Positions 14,598 through 22,598 of a stretch of DNA of 33,136 nt are shown one piece after another. The notes beneath the pieces were generated by a model. That model was given only the letters and a program-made list of their open reading frames with translations. It was not told the origin of the DNA and did no database searches. Location: positions 1 to 33,136 of the forward strand of contig NZ_RHNT01000023.1 of assembly GCF_003946325.1 (NCBI RefSeq), read 5' to 3'. This stretch comes from Companilactobacillus furfuricola (lineage in GTDB: Bacteria; Bacillota; Bacilli; Lactobacillales; Lactobacillaceae). Numbering within the stretch: the stretch's first letter is position 1; every line of letters starts with the position of its first letter. The position numbers were made by a program, and so were the translations under genes.

Positions 14598-16019
14598 CTA
14601 ATGTTTGATTTGGTCTCCACCATGATCTTTAACTTTAAAAGCAATTAAGAAGCCTAAAATGGCTAAGATCATCGTAAAGGTAAATCCGTAGTGAGCACCT
14701 TGGGTGAAAGCTAAGGCTTCGGAATGTCCGCCATTAGCCATATAACTAGCTTGACCAGTACTCAATAAGATAGTTGCGATACCTGTAGCAACAGCTCCGA
14801 TAACTTGTTGGAACGTGTTGATGATAGCTGAACCATCGGCTGATTGATATTGATCCAGTGAGTTTAAACCATATGTTTGTGATGGTGACATTGCCATTGG
14901 CACACCGATCATTAAGATGATGTGGGCAATAATAATGTATGCGATCGAACTATTTGAATTACTCAAAATAAACATGATCGAACCGATAACTGAGATCAAG
15001 AAACCTAAACGAGACATGATCTTAGCACCAATCTTATCGTAAGCACGACCAGCTAAAAATGATGTAACAGCGTTGACGATCCCACCTGGTAACATAATGA
15101 CACCAGTAAGTGCAACAGCAATACCTAAGCCGTTTTGTAAATACATTGGTAATAAGTACATTGCTGAAAGTGTGATACCAAAGTCGATCATGACTAAAAT
15201 TGAACCGGTTAAGAATCTCGATGTCTTCAAAACTGAAAAATCCAATGTTGGGGTATCAGCATGTAGTTGTTGTCTAATATAAATTGCTAAGAAAATCAAG
15301 CCGATCACTAAGGCAACGATAGCAACTGGCATATTTTTACTCAAGAAACTAATTCCGAAAACGATCAAGCCAAAACTGATAGTTGATAAGCAAATAGCTA
15401 ACCAATCAACTTTTGGTTTAGAAACTTTAAAGACGTTCGTTAGATTTTTTTCCATAAAGAGCCAAGCAACGATCAAGAAGACGATAAATGACCAGAAAAT
15501 TGCTCTCCATGATAAAACACCCAGTAACAAGCCAGCTAAAGTAGGTCCAATCGCTGGAGCGAACATGATAACTAAGGCAGCAACACCTAATGCAGCACCC
15601 AATTTGTTAGGTGGAAAAATACGCATGGCGATCGAGAACATTAGTGGCAAAATAATACCTGTTCCGATACCTTGGATCATTCGGCCAGCTAACAACATGG
15701 CAAAATCCATTGCTAAAGCTGAAATAACTGATCCAACGATGAAGATCCATAGTCCAAAACGGACCAATCCCCTAGTTGAAAAATGTTTTGTTAATAAACT
15801 TGAAAGAGGTAAAACGATGGCGATGACTAACATGTAACCTGTAACTAGCCATTGTGCTGTACCTGTTTCAATTGAAAAAGCCTTCATAATTGATGGCAAG
15901 GCGATGTTTAGTGAAGTTTCACTCAGCATACCTACGAAACCACCGATAAGGACACCCATTAAGGCTAAATATGGATGTTGTAACTTAGTTTGAATAGAAT
16001 TTTTATCGATAGAACTCAT
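14598..16019 (-). CDS. MFS drug exporter, DHA2 (EmrB/QacA/LmrB) type
   Basis: Product of 473 aa with about 14 hydrophobic segments, the hallmark length and layout of proton-driven DHA2 multidrug exporters. The segment after the first membrane helix (ETSLNIALPSIMKAF..TAQWLVTGYMLV) is typical of the family. GRMIQGIGTGIILPL and GPTLAGLLLG.LSWRAIF match motif C and its neighbours in antiporters. GGAGG precedes the ATG. No regulator is adjacent, so the substrate cannot be predicted; relatives export lincosamides, dyes or quaternary ammonium compounds. The next gene upstream on this strand is 640 nt away, so it is transcribed alone. Confidence 0.88.
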   Translation of the reverse strand: MSSIDKNSIQTKLQHPYLALMGVLIGGFVGMLSETSLNIALPSIMKAFSIETGTAQWLVTGYMLVIAIVLPLSSLLTKHFSTRGLVRFGLWIFIVGSVISALAMDFAMLLAGRMIQGIGTGIILPLMFSIAMRIFPPNKLGAALGVAALVIMFAPAIGPTLAGLLLGVLSWRAIFWSFIVFLIVAWLFMEKNLTNVFKVSKPKVDWLAICLSTISFGLIVFGISFLSKNMPVAIVALVIGLIFLAIYIRQQLHADTPTLDFSVLKTSRFLTGSILVMIDFGITLSAMYLLPMYLQNGLGIAVALTGVIMLPGGIVNAVTSFLAGRAYDKIGAKIMSRLGFLISVIGSIMFILSNSNSSIAYIIIAHIILMIGVPMAMSPSQTYGLNSLDQYQSADGSAIINTFQQVIGAVATGIATILLSTGQASYMANGGHSEALAFTQGAHYGFTFTMILAILGFLIAFKVKDHGGDQIKH

Positions 16020-16269
16020 AAATTAACCTCCGTTTAACTGCAACGGTTGATTAATATACCAGAAAAAAAATTATTTCGTAAGTGAAAATTTTATAGAAAA
16101 ATCCTTTGTAAGGGCTTCATTCGTTGCTATATCACGATTAAATTATTTTTAACAATGTCGTTATAACGGTGGGTGGTGATTGTGTTTCTTCCTTAATAAT
16201 GGGTGTCTTGGTGATAGTTGATCAATTCTTGATGTTGTTTGGTGGTTAGTTTTTGGTTCTTATTTGTGG

Positions 16270-16645
16270 ATTAAAATAGCACTATCCAATTTTTACACTT
16301 CATATTGGATAGTGCTGTTTATTTTTTCTAGCTTAAATTGCACTTCATTTGGATAGTGCTGTTTATTTTTATCCTTAAGGATGTTGAAACGAGCTCCAGG
16401 CGACAGCGGCCTCCGGTTAACACTGGTGGTCGTGGCACTGCTTTGAAGGTATAAAATAGTGCTATCTATTTTTGCTTGCTAAAATTGCTGCGGTTTAGAT
16501 AGTGCTGTTTATTTTTATCCTCAAGTATGCTGAAACGAGCTCCGAGGCACAGCGGCCTCCGGTTTAGCAACTGTCAGCAGGCACGGCTTCGCCGCACCTT
16601 TGTGCTGCCAGTCCCTAAATCCTCAGCAGCTGACCGTGCCTCTCC
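16270..16645 (+). repeat. Tandem hairpin repeats with U-rich tails
   Basis: A GGATAGTGCTGTTTATTTTT-type segment occurs three times (about 16301-16325, 16351-16370, 16498-16517). Two copies extend for about 67 nt (16351-16417 and 16498-16564), sharing GAAACGAGCTCC and GCGGCCTCCGG. The first hairpin pairs AGCACTATCCAAT with ATTGGATAGTGCT. The last pairs AGTGCTATCT with AGATAGTGCT using G-U pairs that exist only in plus-strand RNA. The 3' part (16541-16642) is a GC-rich inverted repeat bounded by GAGGCAC and GTGCCTC. No gene is encoded. Confidence 0.6.
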
Positions 16646-16658
16646 GCTCTCTGTGTTT

Positions 16659-17306
16659 TTAATACCAAGCAGGTTTATCTCCATCTGTTCCAGCTTTATC
16701 CACTCCGATTGATTTGCGGCTGAATTTGTCTGGTACTTGGGCGATGTCGACTACTATTTGAGCGATTGATTTACGGGATACTTCTGTTCCTTTGAATTCT
16801 TCGCCCTTTTGTGTGACTTCGTAATCTACTTCATCCTTGTTTGTTAACCATGCTGGTCTGATGATTGTGTAATCTAGGTCTGAGTCTTCGATCACTTTTG
16901 CGGCAGCAGCATAGTTGGTGATGTAGCTTCCTAATGTCTTGTTATTCCATTCACCAAATTTGCCAGGAACTTCGTCGTAAATTCCTAGTGTTGAGATCCA
17001 TACTAATCTTTTGACACCAGCTTGATGCATTGCATCTACAACATCTCTAGCTTGTTCTTCAATATTATTACCGGCTAAGTTGGCGTAGACCATGTCAATG
17101 TCTTTCATGGAATCGACTAATTTATCGACTTCGGTCGTATCGCCATCGATCAATTCAACTCGGTCTTCAAAAGATGCAGCTTTATCGCGAAGTCTGTCTG
17201 ATCTTCTGAGATATAACTTCAAATTATCTCCTGTTGAATCCAAAAAAATGTTTTCTGCTAATTGAGCAATTTGTCCATTAGCACCTAAAACCAAAATATT
17301 TGCCAT
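16659..17306 (-). CDS. NAD(P)-binding, NmrA/SDR-like protein
   Basis: Product of 215 aa with an N-terminal Rossmann fold: VLGANGQIAQ (GxxGxxxx type) at about 5-14, an acidic strand end VELIDGD, and MVYANLAG. The WISTLGIY and IRPAWLTN segments fit the atypical short-chain dehydrogenases of the NmrA/YhfK group, which act as NAD(P)H-dependent reductases or redox sensors. A classic YxxxK catalytic pair is not evident. The ATG at 17306 has GGGAG seven bases upstream; an ATG five codons earlier overlaps that ribosome site. It lies alone between the tandem hairpin repeats and the fructosamine-kinase-like gene. Confidence 0.85.
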   Translation of the reverse strand: MANILVLGANGQIAQLAENIFLDSTGDNLKLYLRRSDRLRDKAASFEDRVELIDGDTTEVDKLVDSMKDIDMVYANLAGNNIEEQARDVVDAMHQAGVKRLVWISTLGIYDEVPGKFGEWNNKTLGSYITNYAAAAKVIEDSDLDYTIIRPAWLTNKDEVDYEVTQKGEEFKGTEVSRKSIAQIVVDIAQVPDKFSRKSIGVDKAGTDGDKPAWY

Positions 17307-17435
17307 TTTAGAATCTCCCATCTCTATTTGTCTACTATCAATATAAGTTAGTAAAAAAATAATTACAAAGAAAGTTCCTTGTATTTCTAATAATACACAT
17401 ATAATTATAAGTTCAATGATTGCGATAACAATATA

Positions 17436-18287
17436 TTAGAAATTGACACTTTGTTGCAAAGCATTTTCTAAACTTGGTCCATAACCTTCACCAAAGAGAT
17501 TGACGTGGGCTAAGAGGTAATATACTTGATACCACGAAACTCGTTTATCCCAGCCATCAGTCAAAGGATAGACGCTTTGATAGCCTTCGTAAAAATCTTG
17601 ATTAAATCCACCGAATAATAGCGTCATAGCAATGTCCATTTCTCTATTTCCAAAAAAGACATCGGGATCAAATAAGATCGGTGTACCATCTTTTTCAAAT
17701 CCAGCATTGCCGTTCCAGAGGTCGCCATGCATCAAACTAGGCTTTACTGGATTAGCTGAATAGTATTCATAAACTGTCGTCTTCAACTGATTCATTAAAT
17801 TCTCACGAAATGCATTCCAATAGCCCTTCTTTTTGACTTCGATCTCAAGGACTTCCAAGCGTTGTTTAACAAAGAAGTCAGCCCAATTGTCTTGCCAAGT
17901 GTTGATCTTGGGATTTTTCGCGTTCAAAATATTGTGATCTAAACCGAATTGTTCCGCATGTTTCGAATGCATCCGCGCTACTAATTGTCCCAGATCATAT
18001 TGTGATCCTTGACCAAAATCTACATATTGCAAAACTAAGTAACCATTACCCTTAAAAGTTCCCGATTTAATAACTTTTGGTGCATTAGCCACACTATTGA
18101 TCAAATTTAAACCTTCGATCTCGTGATCAAAAAAGCTCTTATCGTTGTTTGTCTGTACTTTTAGAAAATATCGATCCTCATCTGTGGTAACTTTAAATGC
18201 TAAATTAATATCACCACCAGAAACTGGTTCGATTTTTTGAATATTGCCAAGATCTAATTCCTTATACCAATCTTCATTTATAAGCAT
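17436..18287 (-). CDS. Fructosamine kinase family protein
   Basis: Product of 283 aa with the fold of aminoglycoside phosphotransferase-like kinases. The N-lobe has SGGDINLAFKV and a FLKVQ lysine. The catalytic loop HGDLWNGN carries the Asp base, and FDPDVFFGNREMDIAM follows as the metal-binding segment. Members phosphorylate protein- or amino-acid-bound ketoamines, which helps to remove glycation products. The ATG at 18287 follows AAAGGA; earlier in-frame ATGs lack a clear ribosome site. It is transcribed away from the marR-like gene, with about 80 nt between the two starts, so the regulator may act on it. Confidence 0.85.
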   Translation of the reverse strand: MLINEDWYKELDLGNIQKIEPVSGGDINLAFKVTTDEDRYFLKVQTNNDKSFFDHEIEGLNLINSVANAPKVIKSGTFKGNGYLVLQYVDFGQGSQYDLGQLVARMHSKHAEQFGLDHNILNAKNPKINTWQDNWADFFVKQRLEVLEIEVKKKGYWNAFRENLMNQLKTTVYEYYSANPVKPSLMHGDLWNGNAGFEKDGTPILFDPDVFFGNREMDIAMTLLFGGFNQDFYEGYQSVYPLTDGWDKRVSWYQVYYLLAHVNLFGEGYGPSLENALQQSVNF

Positions 18288-18370
18288 TTCAGTCATCCTT
18301 TCGCATATTTTCATACTAGCATGATATAATTTTAGATGGAAACATAATGGGGAATCAAGGGAGGATACCT

Positions 18371-18820
18371 ATGTCGAGTAATATCGCTCATTTGTTGAAA
18401 GTGGCTTCAAATGAGATTTCTCGCAGTGTTAACGATTTTGCATCTAATTATGATTTAACAGGGACTCAAGTTCAGATCATTGATTTCTTGACGAGTGTTC
18501 CTGCTTCCGAGGATATTTTTCAAAAAGATATTGAGGCTGAATTCAATATTAGACGGTCCACCGCTACCAACATTCTCAAAATAATGGAGAAAAAAGAATT
18601 AATCAAGCGTGAATCGGTCGAATCTGACTCTCGTCTCAAGAAAATCGTCGTATTAGATAAATCACTTCGCTTGCAACACAATATCGACGAATTCATGAAA
18701 CAAAATGATCAACGGATCTTGTCTAATTTAGGTGCTTTTGAGCGAAGAGGATTTTTACACGCACTGCAAAAGTTACCAGAAAAGTTACAAAATACACAAC
18801 AAAGTGAGGTAAATAAATAG
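18371..18820 (+). CDS. MarR-family transcriptional regulator
   Basis: Product of 149 aa with the winged helix-turn-helix pattern of MarR: an N-terminal dimer helix, DLTGTQVQIIDFLTS, then a recognition region EFNIRRSTATNILKIMEKKELIKR and a wing SDSRLKKIVVLD. It probably binds a palindrome in the short gap before the divergent fructosamine kinase gene and controls itself and the nucleoside hydrolase. GGGAGG precedes the ATG at 18371; eight codons upstream are open but unsupported. The stop overlaps the GTG start of the next gene (TAGTG), so the two are translationally coupled. Confidence 0.85.
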   Translation: MSSNIAHLLKVASNEISRSVNDFASNYDLTGTQVQIIDFLTSVPASEDIFQKDIEAEFNIRRSTATNILKIMEKKELIKRESVESDSRLKKIVVLDKSLRLQHNIDEFMKQNDQRILSNLGAFERRGFLHALQKLPEKLQNTQQSEVNK

Positions 18821-19755
18821 TGAAAAAAGTTATTATGGATTGTGATCCCGGCATCGATGATGCCATTGCATTAACTGTTTTACTAGCTCATCCCGAAATT
18901 GCAGAAGTTATTGGGGTAACTACTGTAGGTGGAAACGTTACTTTGAATTATGTAACACAAAATGCCAAGAAACTTTTGACTTTCTTAGGTTCTAAAGCTG
19001 AATTAGCATCTGGCCAAGCCGAACCTTTAGTTAAAGAGATCGAAACAGCCGGTGAGATCCACGGTAAAACTGGTATGGAGGGATATGACTTCCCTGCTGA
19101 GAGTGAAGATTACCCACTAACTAGCGAAAATGCCGTAACCTTCATTCATGATAAATTAGTAGCCAGCGATGATAAAGTCGATATTGTGGCTACTGCTCCA
19201 TTAACTAATATTGCATTACTATTAAAGACTTTCCCTGAGATCCACGACAAGATCGACAAGATCTATGTCATGGGTGGTTCGACATTACAAGGAAATATTA
19301 CTTTAGCTGCTGAATTCAATGCTTACGTAGATCCTGAAGCAGCACAAATCGTCTTTGATTCTGGAGTCGATGTTGTTCTTTCTGGATTGAACTTAACAGA
19401 GAATAAAGCATTCATGACAATGGACGAGATCAAATCGATCAAGGAGCTTGGCGAAGTCGGTGTTATGGCTAGTTCTATTTTAGACTTTTATGCCAGTGCT
19501 GAACTTGAAAAAGGTATGACGAAGATTCCGATTCATGATGCATGTGCTGTTATTTCTATGTTGAATCCTGGTTTATTTACTAAGAGCCACAATTATTCGA
19601 TCGATGTTGCTACAACTAATGATCAATTTAGAGGTATGACTTATCCTGACCGTCGAGTTTACGCTGAAGAGAAGAACTCGGTTAAGGTGTTGGAAGATGT
19701 TGACCGTGACGCTTTTGTTAAGTATTTGTTGGATTCAATTAAGAGCTATAGCTAG
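18820..19755 (+). CDS. Nucleoside hydrolase (IunH family)
   Basis: Product of 311 aa that hydrolyses the N-glycosidic bond of nucleosides to ribose and base for salvage. The calcium-binding signature DCDPGIDDA is at 7-15, with the typical GVTTVGGN following and an EFNAYVDPEAAQ segment later on. The terminal HDACAVISML contains the second conserved Asp. The start is a GTG overlapping the stop of the marR-like gene, with GTGAGG upstream. Purine or pyrimidine preference cannot be decided here. Confidence 0.9.
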   Translation: MKKVIMDCDPGIDDAIALTVLLAHPEIAEVIGVTTVGGNVTLNYVTQNAKKLLTFLGSKAELASGQAEPLVKEIETAGEIHGKTGMEGYDFPAESEDYPLTSENAVTFIHDKLVASDDKVDIVATAPLTNIALLLKTFPEIHDKIDKIYVMGGSTLQGNITLAAEFNAYVDPEAAQIVFDSGVDVVLSGLNLTENKAFMTMDEIKSIKELGEVGVMASSILDFYASAELEKGMTKIPIHDACAVISMLNPGLFTKSHNYSIDVATTNDQFRGMTYPDRRVYAEEKNSVKVLEDVDRDAFVKYLLDSIKSYS

Positions 19756-19761
19756 GTTGTA

Positions 19762-19791
19762 TAGGCCTCATTTTTGAGGCTTATTTTTTTT
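19762..19791 (+). terminator. Terminator of marR-nucleoside hydrolase operon
   Basis: GCCTCA/TGAGGC stem with a T5 loop, followed by TTA and eight T. Confidence 0.85.
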
Positions 19792-19844
19792 GGGTTTGTG
19801 TTTAAGTTTTATTGAGGTTGTAGTTTGAGTTGAGGTTGAATTCC

Positions 19845-19989
19845 GGGGGTGGGGATTCCAGAAATTGCGCTGTGACTTCCTTAGTTGTTCGGTGGCGTAG
19901 CCACCACCAAGAACCAGTTGCGCAAGTGCTTCAGCACTTACGTTCCTTTATTTCATGGCTGACAGCGAATTTCTTCCATCCCCACCCCC
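19845..19989 (+). repeat. Long intergenic hairpin element, copy C (complete)
   Basis: The outer arms GGGGGTGGGGAT and ATCCCCACCCCC are perfectly paired. Inside them GAAATTGCGCTGT pairs with ACAGCGAATTTC. Internal hairpins are GGTGGC/GCCACC and AAGTGC/GCACTT, and a TTTCAT..CTGACAGCG block is present as in the other copies. A conserved tail GGGTACGGTACTT lies 28 nt further on (to 20032). Arms of this length without a direct T tract do not look like a standard terminator. From the end of the tail to the metalloprotease promoter (about 20033-20205) I see nothing. Confidence 0.75.
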
Positions 19990-20235
19990 TAGTGTTGTAC
20001 AAAATATTATGTTATGTGGGGGTACGGTACTTCGCTTTGTTCTACAAAATTGTTTGGATTGATTTGGTTTTCCTCTTGTTTATGCGGTCTTACGATATTT
20101 TTTCTGACTCCCTATCTATTTAATTTAGTGCTCTGATATCATCGGTTGCTAGCTAATTTGGATTTTTGCTAACTGATTAATAATCTCTTGTTAGATTATT
20201 CATTTTTTAATTTATACTTTATTCACAATTAGTAC

Positions 20236-20241
20236 TATAAT
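20236..20241 (+). promoter_or_regulatory. -10 box of the metalloprotease gene
   Basis: A perfect TATAAT 30 nt before the ATG. The corresponding -35 region (TATACT) is weak. Confidence 0.45.
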
Positions 20242-20270
20242 TAAATTAATAACTTCTAGGGGGAATTCCA

Positions 20271-20936
20271 ATGAAGAAGAATCTTAAACGTGTTTTGGTT
20301 TCGGCTGCTGCTAGTCTTTTACTTTTTCCTGTAGCTTTTAGTGCTAGTTCTAGCGTGGTTTCTGCTGCTAGTTCTGATGGCTCAGCTTTGGTTATTTCGG
20401 TTGATGGTAAGAAGACTAACGGATCTGCTGTAAAATCTAATACTGTTCAATCAGAATCGAATGTTTCTAATGTTTCTGATATTACTCAAAATGAGTATTT
20501 TGATAAAAGTAATATTAGCTATTACATTACTCCTGGCCTTCCTGCTGGGTTGCAACAAGATGTTCGGGCTGCTGCTTTGCAGTGGAATATTTCCACTAAT
20601 GTTCATCTATTCGAAACTCGCGTGAAAAAAGATGCTGATATCGTCTTCACTAATAACGGTACTTCTAGTTCTGAAAATGGTTTAACTACTAACACTATCA
20701 ATCGTTCACGTGGATTTACTGAGGTAATTTCTTCGAAGATCGATTTGTCTAAGAATACTATTCCTAATAACAAGCTTTCGACTATGGGACGTCGCGTTGC
20801 TGAGCATGAATTCGGTCATGCTTTAGGCCTCAAGGATACACGTTCTGATTCAAACGGCACAATTATGTGGTACAAGACACCAAATACTGATATCACTGCT
20901 AAAGATATTGCGGCTATCAATCAATATTATAAATAA
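20271..20936 (+). CDS. Secreted zinc metalloprotease, matrixin-like, with Asp as putative third ligand
   Basis: Product of 221 aa with a Sec signal peptide (1-33, cleavage probably after VVSA or AASS), a Ser/Asn-rich propeptide-like stretch (34-75), and a catalytic domain. The zinc motif is HEFGHALGLKD at 179-189: His179 and His183 bind zinc, Glu180 is the base, and the third ligand position holds Asp rather than the His of usual matrixins. GTIMWYK (M199) fits the Met-turn. The small size suggests a minimal M10/M7-like protease. No wall anchor is present, so it should be released. GGGGGA precedes the ATG. It stands alone and ends at a bidirectional terminator. Confidence 0.85.
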   Translation: MKKNLKRVLVSAAASLLLFPVAFSASSSVVSAASSDGSALVISVDGKKTNGSAVKSNTVQSESNVSNVSDITQNEYFDKSNISYYITPGLPAGLQQDVRAAALQWNISTNVHLFETRVKKDADIVFTNNGTSSSENGLTTNTINRSRGFTEVISSKIDLSKNTIPNNKLSTMGRRVAEHEFGHALGLKDTRSDSNGTIMWYKTPNTDITAKDIAAINQYYK

Positions 20937-20950
20937 TTCACCATTATGGT

Positions 20951-20993
20951 AAAAAAAATAGACTGAGATTTTTTCATCTCGGTCTATTTTTTT
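20951..20993. terminator. Bidirectional terminator between metalloprotease and acyltransferase genes
   Basis: The stem ATAGACTGAGAT/ATCTCGGTCTAT is flanked by an A run on the left and seven T on the right, so it works for both converging genes. Confidence 0.85.
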
Positions 20994-20995
20994 GC

Positions 20996-22033
20996 TTAGG
21001 AAATTCCTAATAAGATAAATCTGACTTTTGGTATTTTGCTAACTATATAACAAAATAGCAAACAGATGACTGTAGTTAAGCCAAAGACAGCAAAAGCATT
21101 GGTGATTTTGAAGATCTCTTCAATTACTTGAATCACTAGGCCATGGGTCAAATAGACTCCATAACTTAGAGAAGAGATCAAAGCAAATCGTTGTTGATTT
21201 TTGATGGAATGTTGATGATTTCGGGCCCAGGTTCTGACTGTAATGAATAGTTCGGTTGCTAATAATAGTGAAAAAATAGAACTAAACCCAATCACGGGGA
21301 TATTGAGATGAAAAGCGACATTTTCCGCATTCATAACGATCGTAAAGAGAAATAATAGCGTTGTAGCTGCAATATTAACAGGTTGCGCTTTCGGGTTGAG
21401 CGGTTGTTTAGAGATCCGATATCCGAGAATGAAATAGCCAAAAGTTTGGCCTAAAAATATTAAGTTGTATTGTGGATTAGCCGTAAAATATATCCCATAT
21501 TTATGTGGCAATATTGAAACGATGTAAGGCAATAACATATTCGTTACGAACCAAACACCAATGATGTAATCCAATACTTTGGGTGTCGCTTTGTCGACAA
21601 AAGCTTTGATCATTGGTGAGATCAAATAAAATCCCAGTAAAGGATAGAGGAACCAATATGGGACAATTGGGAATTTATGATAAATCAACAAGATCTCTTT
21701 TACCAACCCGTCTATTGAAAAATTATGGTCAAGATGCATTAAAACAGCAATCGTCACTATTGACCAGATCAGAAATGGGATAAAAATTTTTACTAGACGA
21801 TGCGTCCAAAGATATTTTAGATCGTCAGTATGTTGGCTGGATAAAATCAAGGCACCGCTAACGAAATAAAATATTCCTACTGCCGGAGAGACTAGTCCTA
21901 TAGCAATATTTTTCAGGTGCCACGCTGGTGAGAGTGGATCTTGGCTTAAGGTTGCTGCTAAAGAATGCGACATCACCACACCTAGCATGGCGGTTATTTT
22001 TAAGTAATCGATATATGCAATTCTCTTTGACAT
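20996..22033 (-). CDS. Membrane acyltransferase, acyltransferase-3 family
   Basis: Product of 345 aa with about ten hydrophobic segments. The start RIAYIDYLKITAMLGVVMSHS contains the conserved D..K/R..A..V..H pattern of the family, with His23 the likely catalytic residue. Members transfer acetyl or succinyl groups to sugars of peptidoglycan, teichoic acid or exopolysaccharide. The extracellular SGNH domain found in OatA is absent, so this is the short form. GGAG precedes the ATG. It lies alone, facing the metalloprotease gene. The target polymer cannot be told. Confidence 0.85.
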   Translation of the reverse strand: MSKRIAYIDYLKITAMLGVVMSHSLAATLSQDPLSPAWHLKNIAIGLVSPAVGIFYFVSGALILSSQHTDDLKYLWTHRLVKIFIPFLIWSIVTIAVLMHLDHNFSIDGLVKEILLIYHKFPIVPYWFLYPLLGFYLISPMIKAFVDKATPKVLDYIIGVWFVTNMLLPYIVSILPHKYGIYFTANPQYNLIFLGQTFGYFILGYRISKQPLNPKAQPVNIAATTLLFLFTIVMNAENVAFHLNIPVIGFSSIFSLLLATELFITVRTWARNHQHSIKNQQRFALISSLSYGVYLTHGLVIQVIEEIFKITNAFAVFGLTTVICLLFCYIVSKIPKVRFILLGIS

Positions 22034-22139
22034 TATTGCTCCATGGTTTTTAGGTTTATTTTATCAGTGATTTATGAGCACGATTTGGTTTTTAATCAAA
22101 CTTAAAGTTATTTTCATATTTGATTGATGGCTGATTGCC

Positions 22140-22306
22140 GGAGCTGGAGGGTTCCGGAAATATCGCTGTAGAACGGTGTGGACGTCGATTTGAGCTCCTC
22201 GAAGAAGTGCACTTCGACTATCTCAAATACGAGCCCTAAACTAAGCTCCTTCGTCGCCAAGTGGAATTTCATACCTGACAGCGAATTTCCTCCACCCTCC
22301 AGCTCC
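22140..22306 (+). repeat. Long intergenic hairpin element, copy D (complete, best example)
   Basis: The outer arms GGAGCTGGAGGGT and ACCCTCCAGCTCC are perfectly complementary. The adjoining GGAAATATCGCTGT pairs with ACAGCGAATTTCC. The central stem TTTGAG..CTCAAA encloses TCGAAG/CTTCGA. A tail GGAGTACGGTACTT lies 28 nt beyond the right arm, as in copy C. The arms are unlike those of copy C in sequence but equal in position and pairing. The stretch 22350-22540 after it holds nothing recognisable. Confidence 0.78.
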
Positions 22307-22546
22307 TAATTTATCGCAAATTTTCTTTTTCGTTGGAGTACGGTACTTAGTATTGTAGTGGTATGTTGCTTTTGTTTGTGTTGATATGCTCCATTTGTTA
22401 CTGTTTCTTATTTTCTTGCTTGGGATTCTATACGTTTATCTTTTGGAAGGGTCATTAGATATTATTTCGAATTTACTTTTCATTTATCGTTTTACTCAGA
22501 TTTTCCTACTCCTTCTCGTTGACCTCGGAATTTATTAAGAGCATGG

Positions 22547-22588
22547 TAAAAAACGCGTTGTCCTGATTGGGAACAACGCGTTTTTTTT
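22547..22588 (-). terminator. Strong terminator after the multi-pass membrane protein gene
   Basis: AAAACGCGTTGT and ACAACGCGTTTT form a perfect stem, with T runs on both strands. It lies 11 nt after the stop codon. Confidence 0.9.
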
Positions 22589-22598
22589 GGTTATTTTC

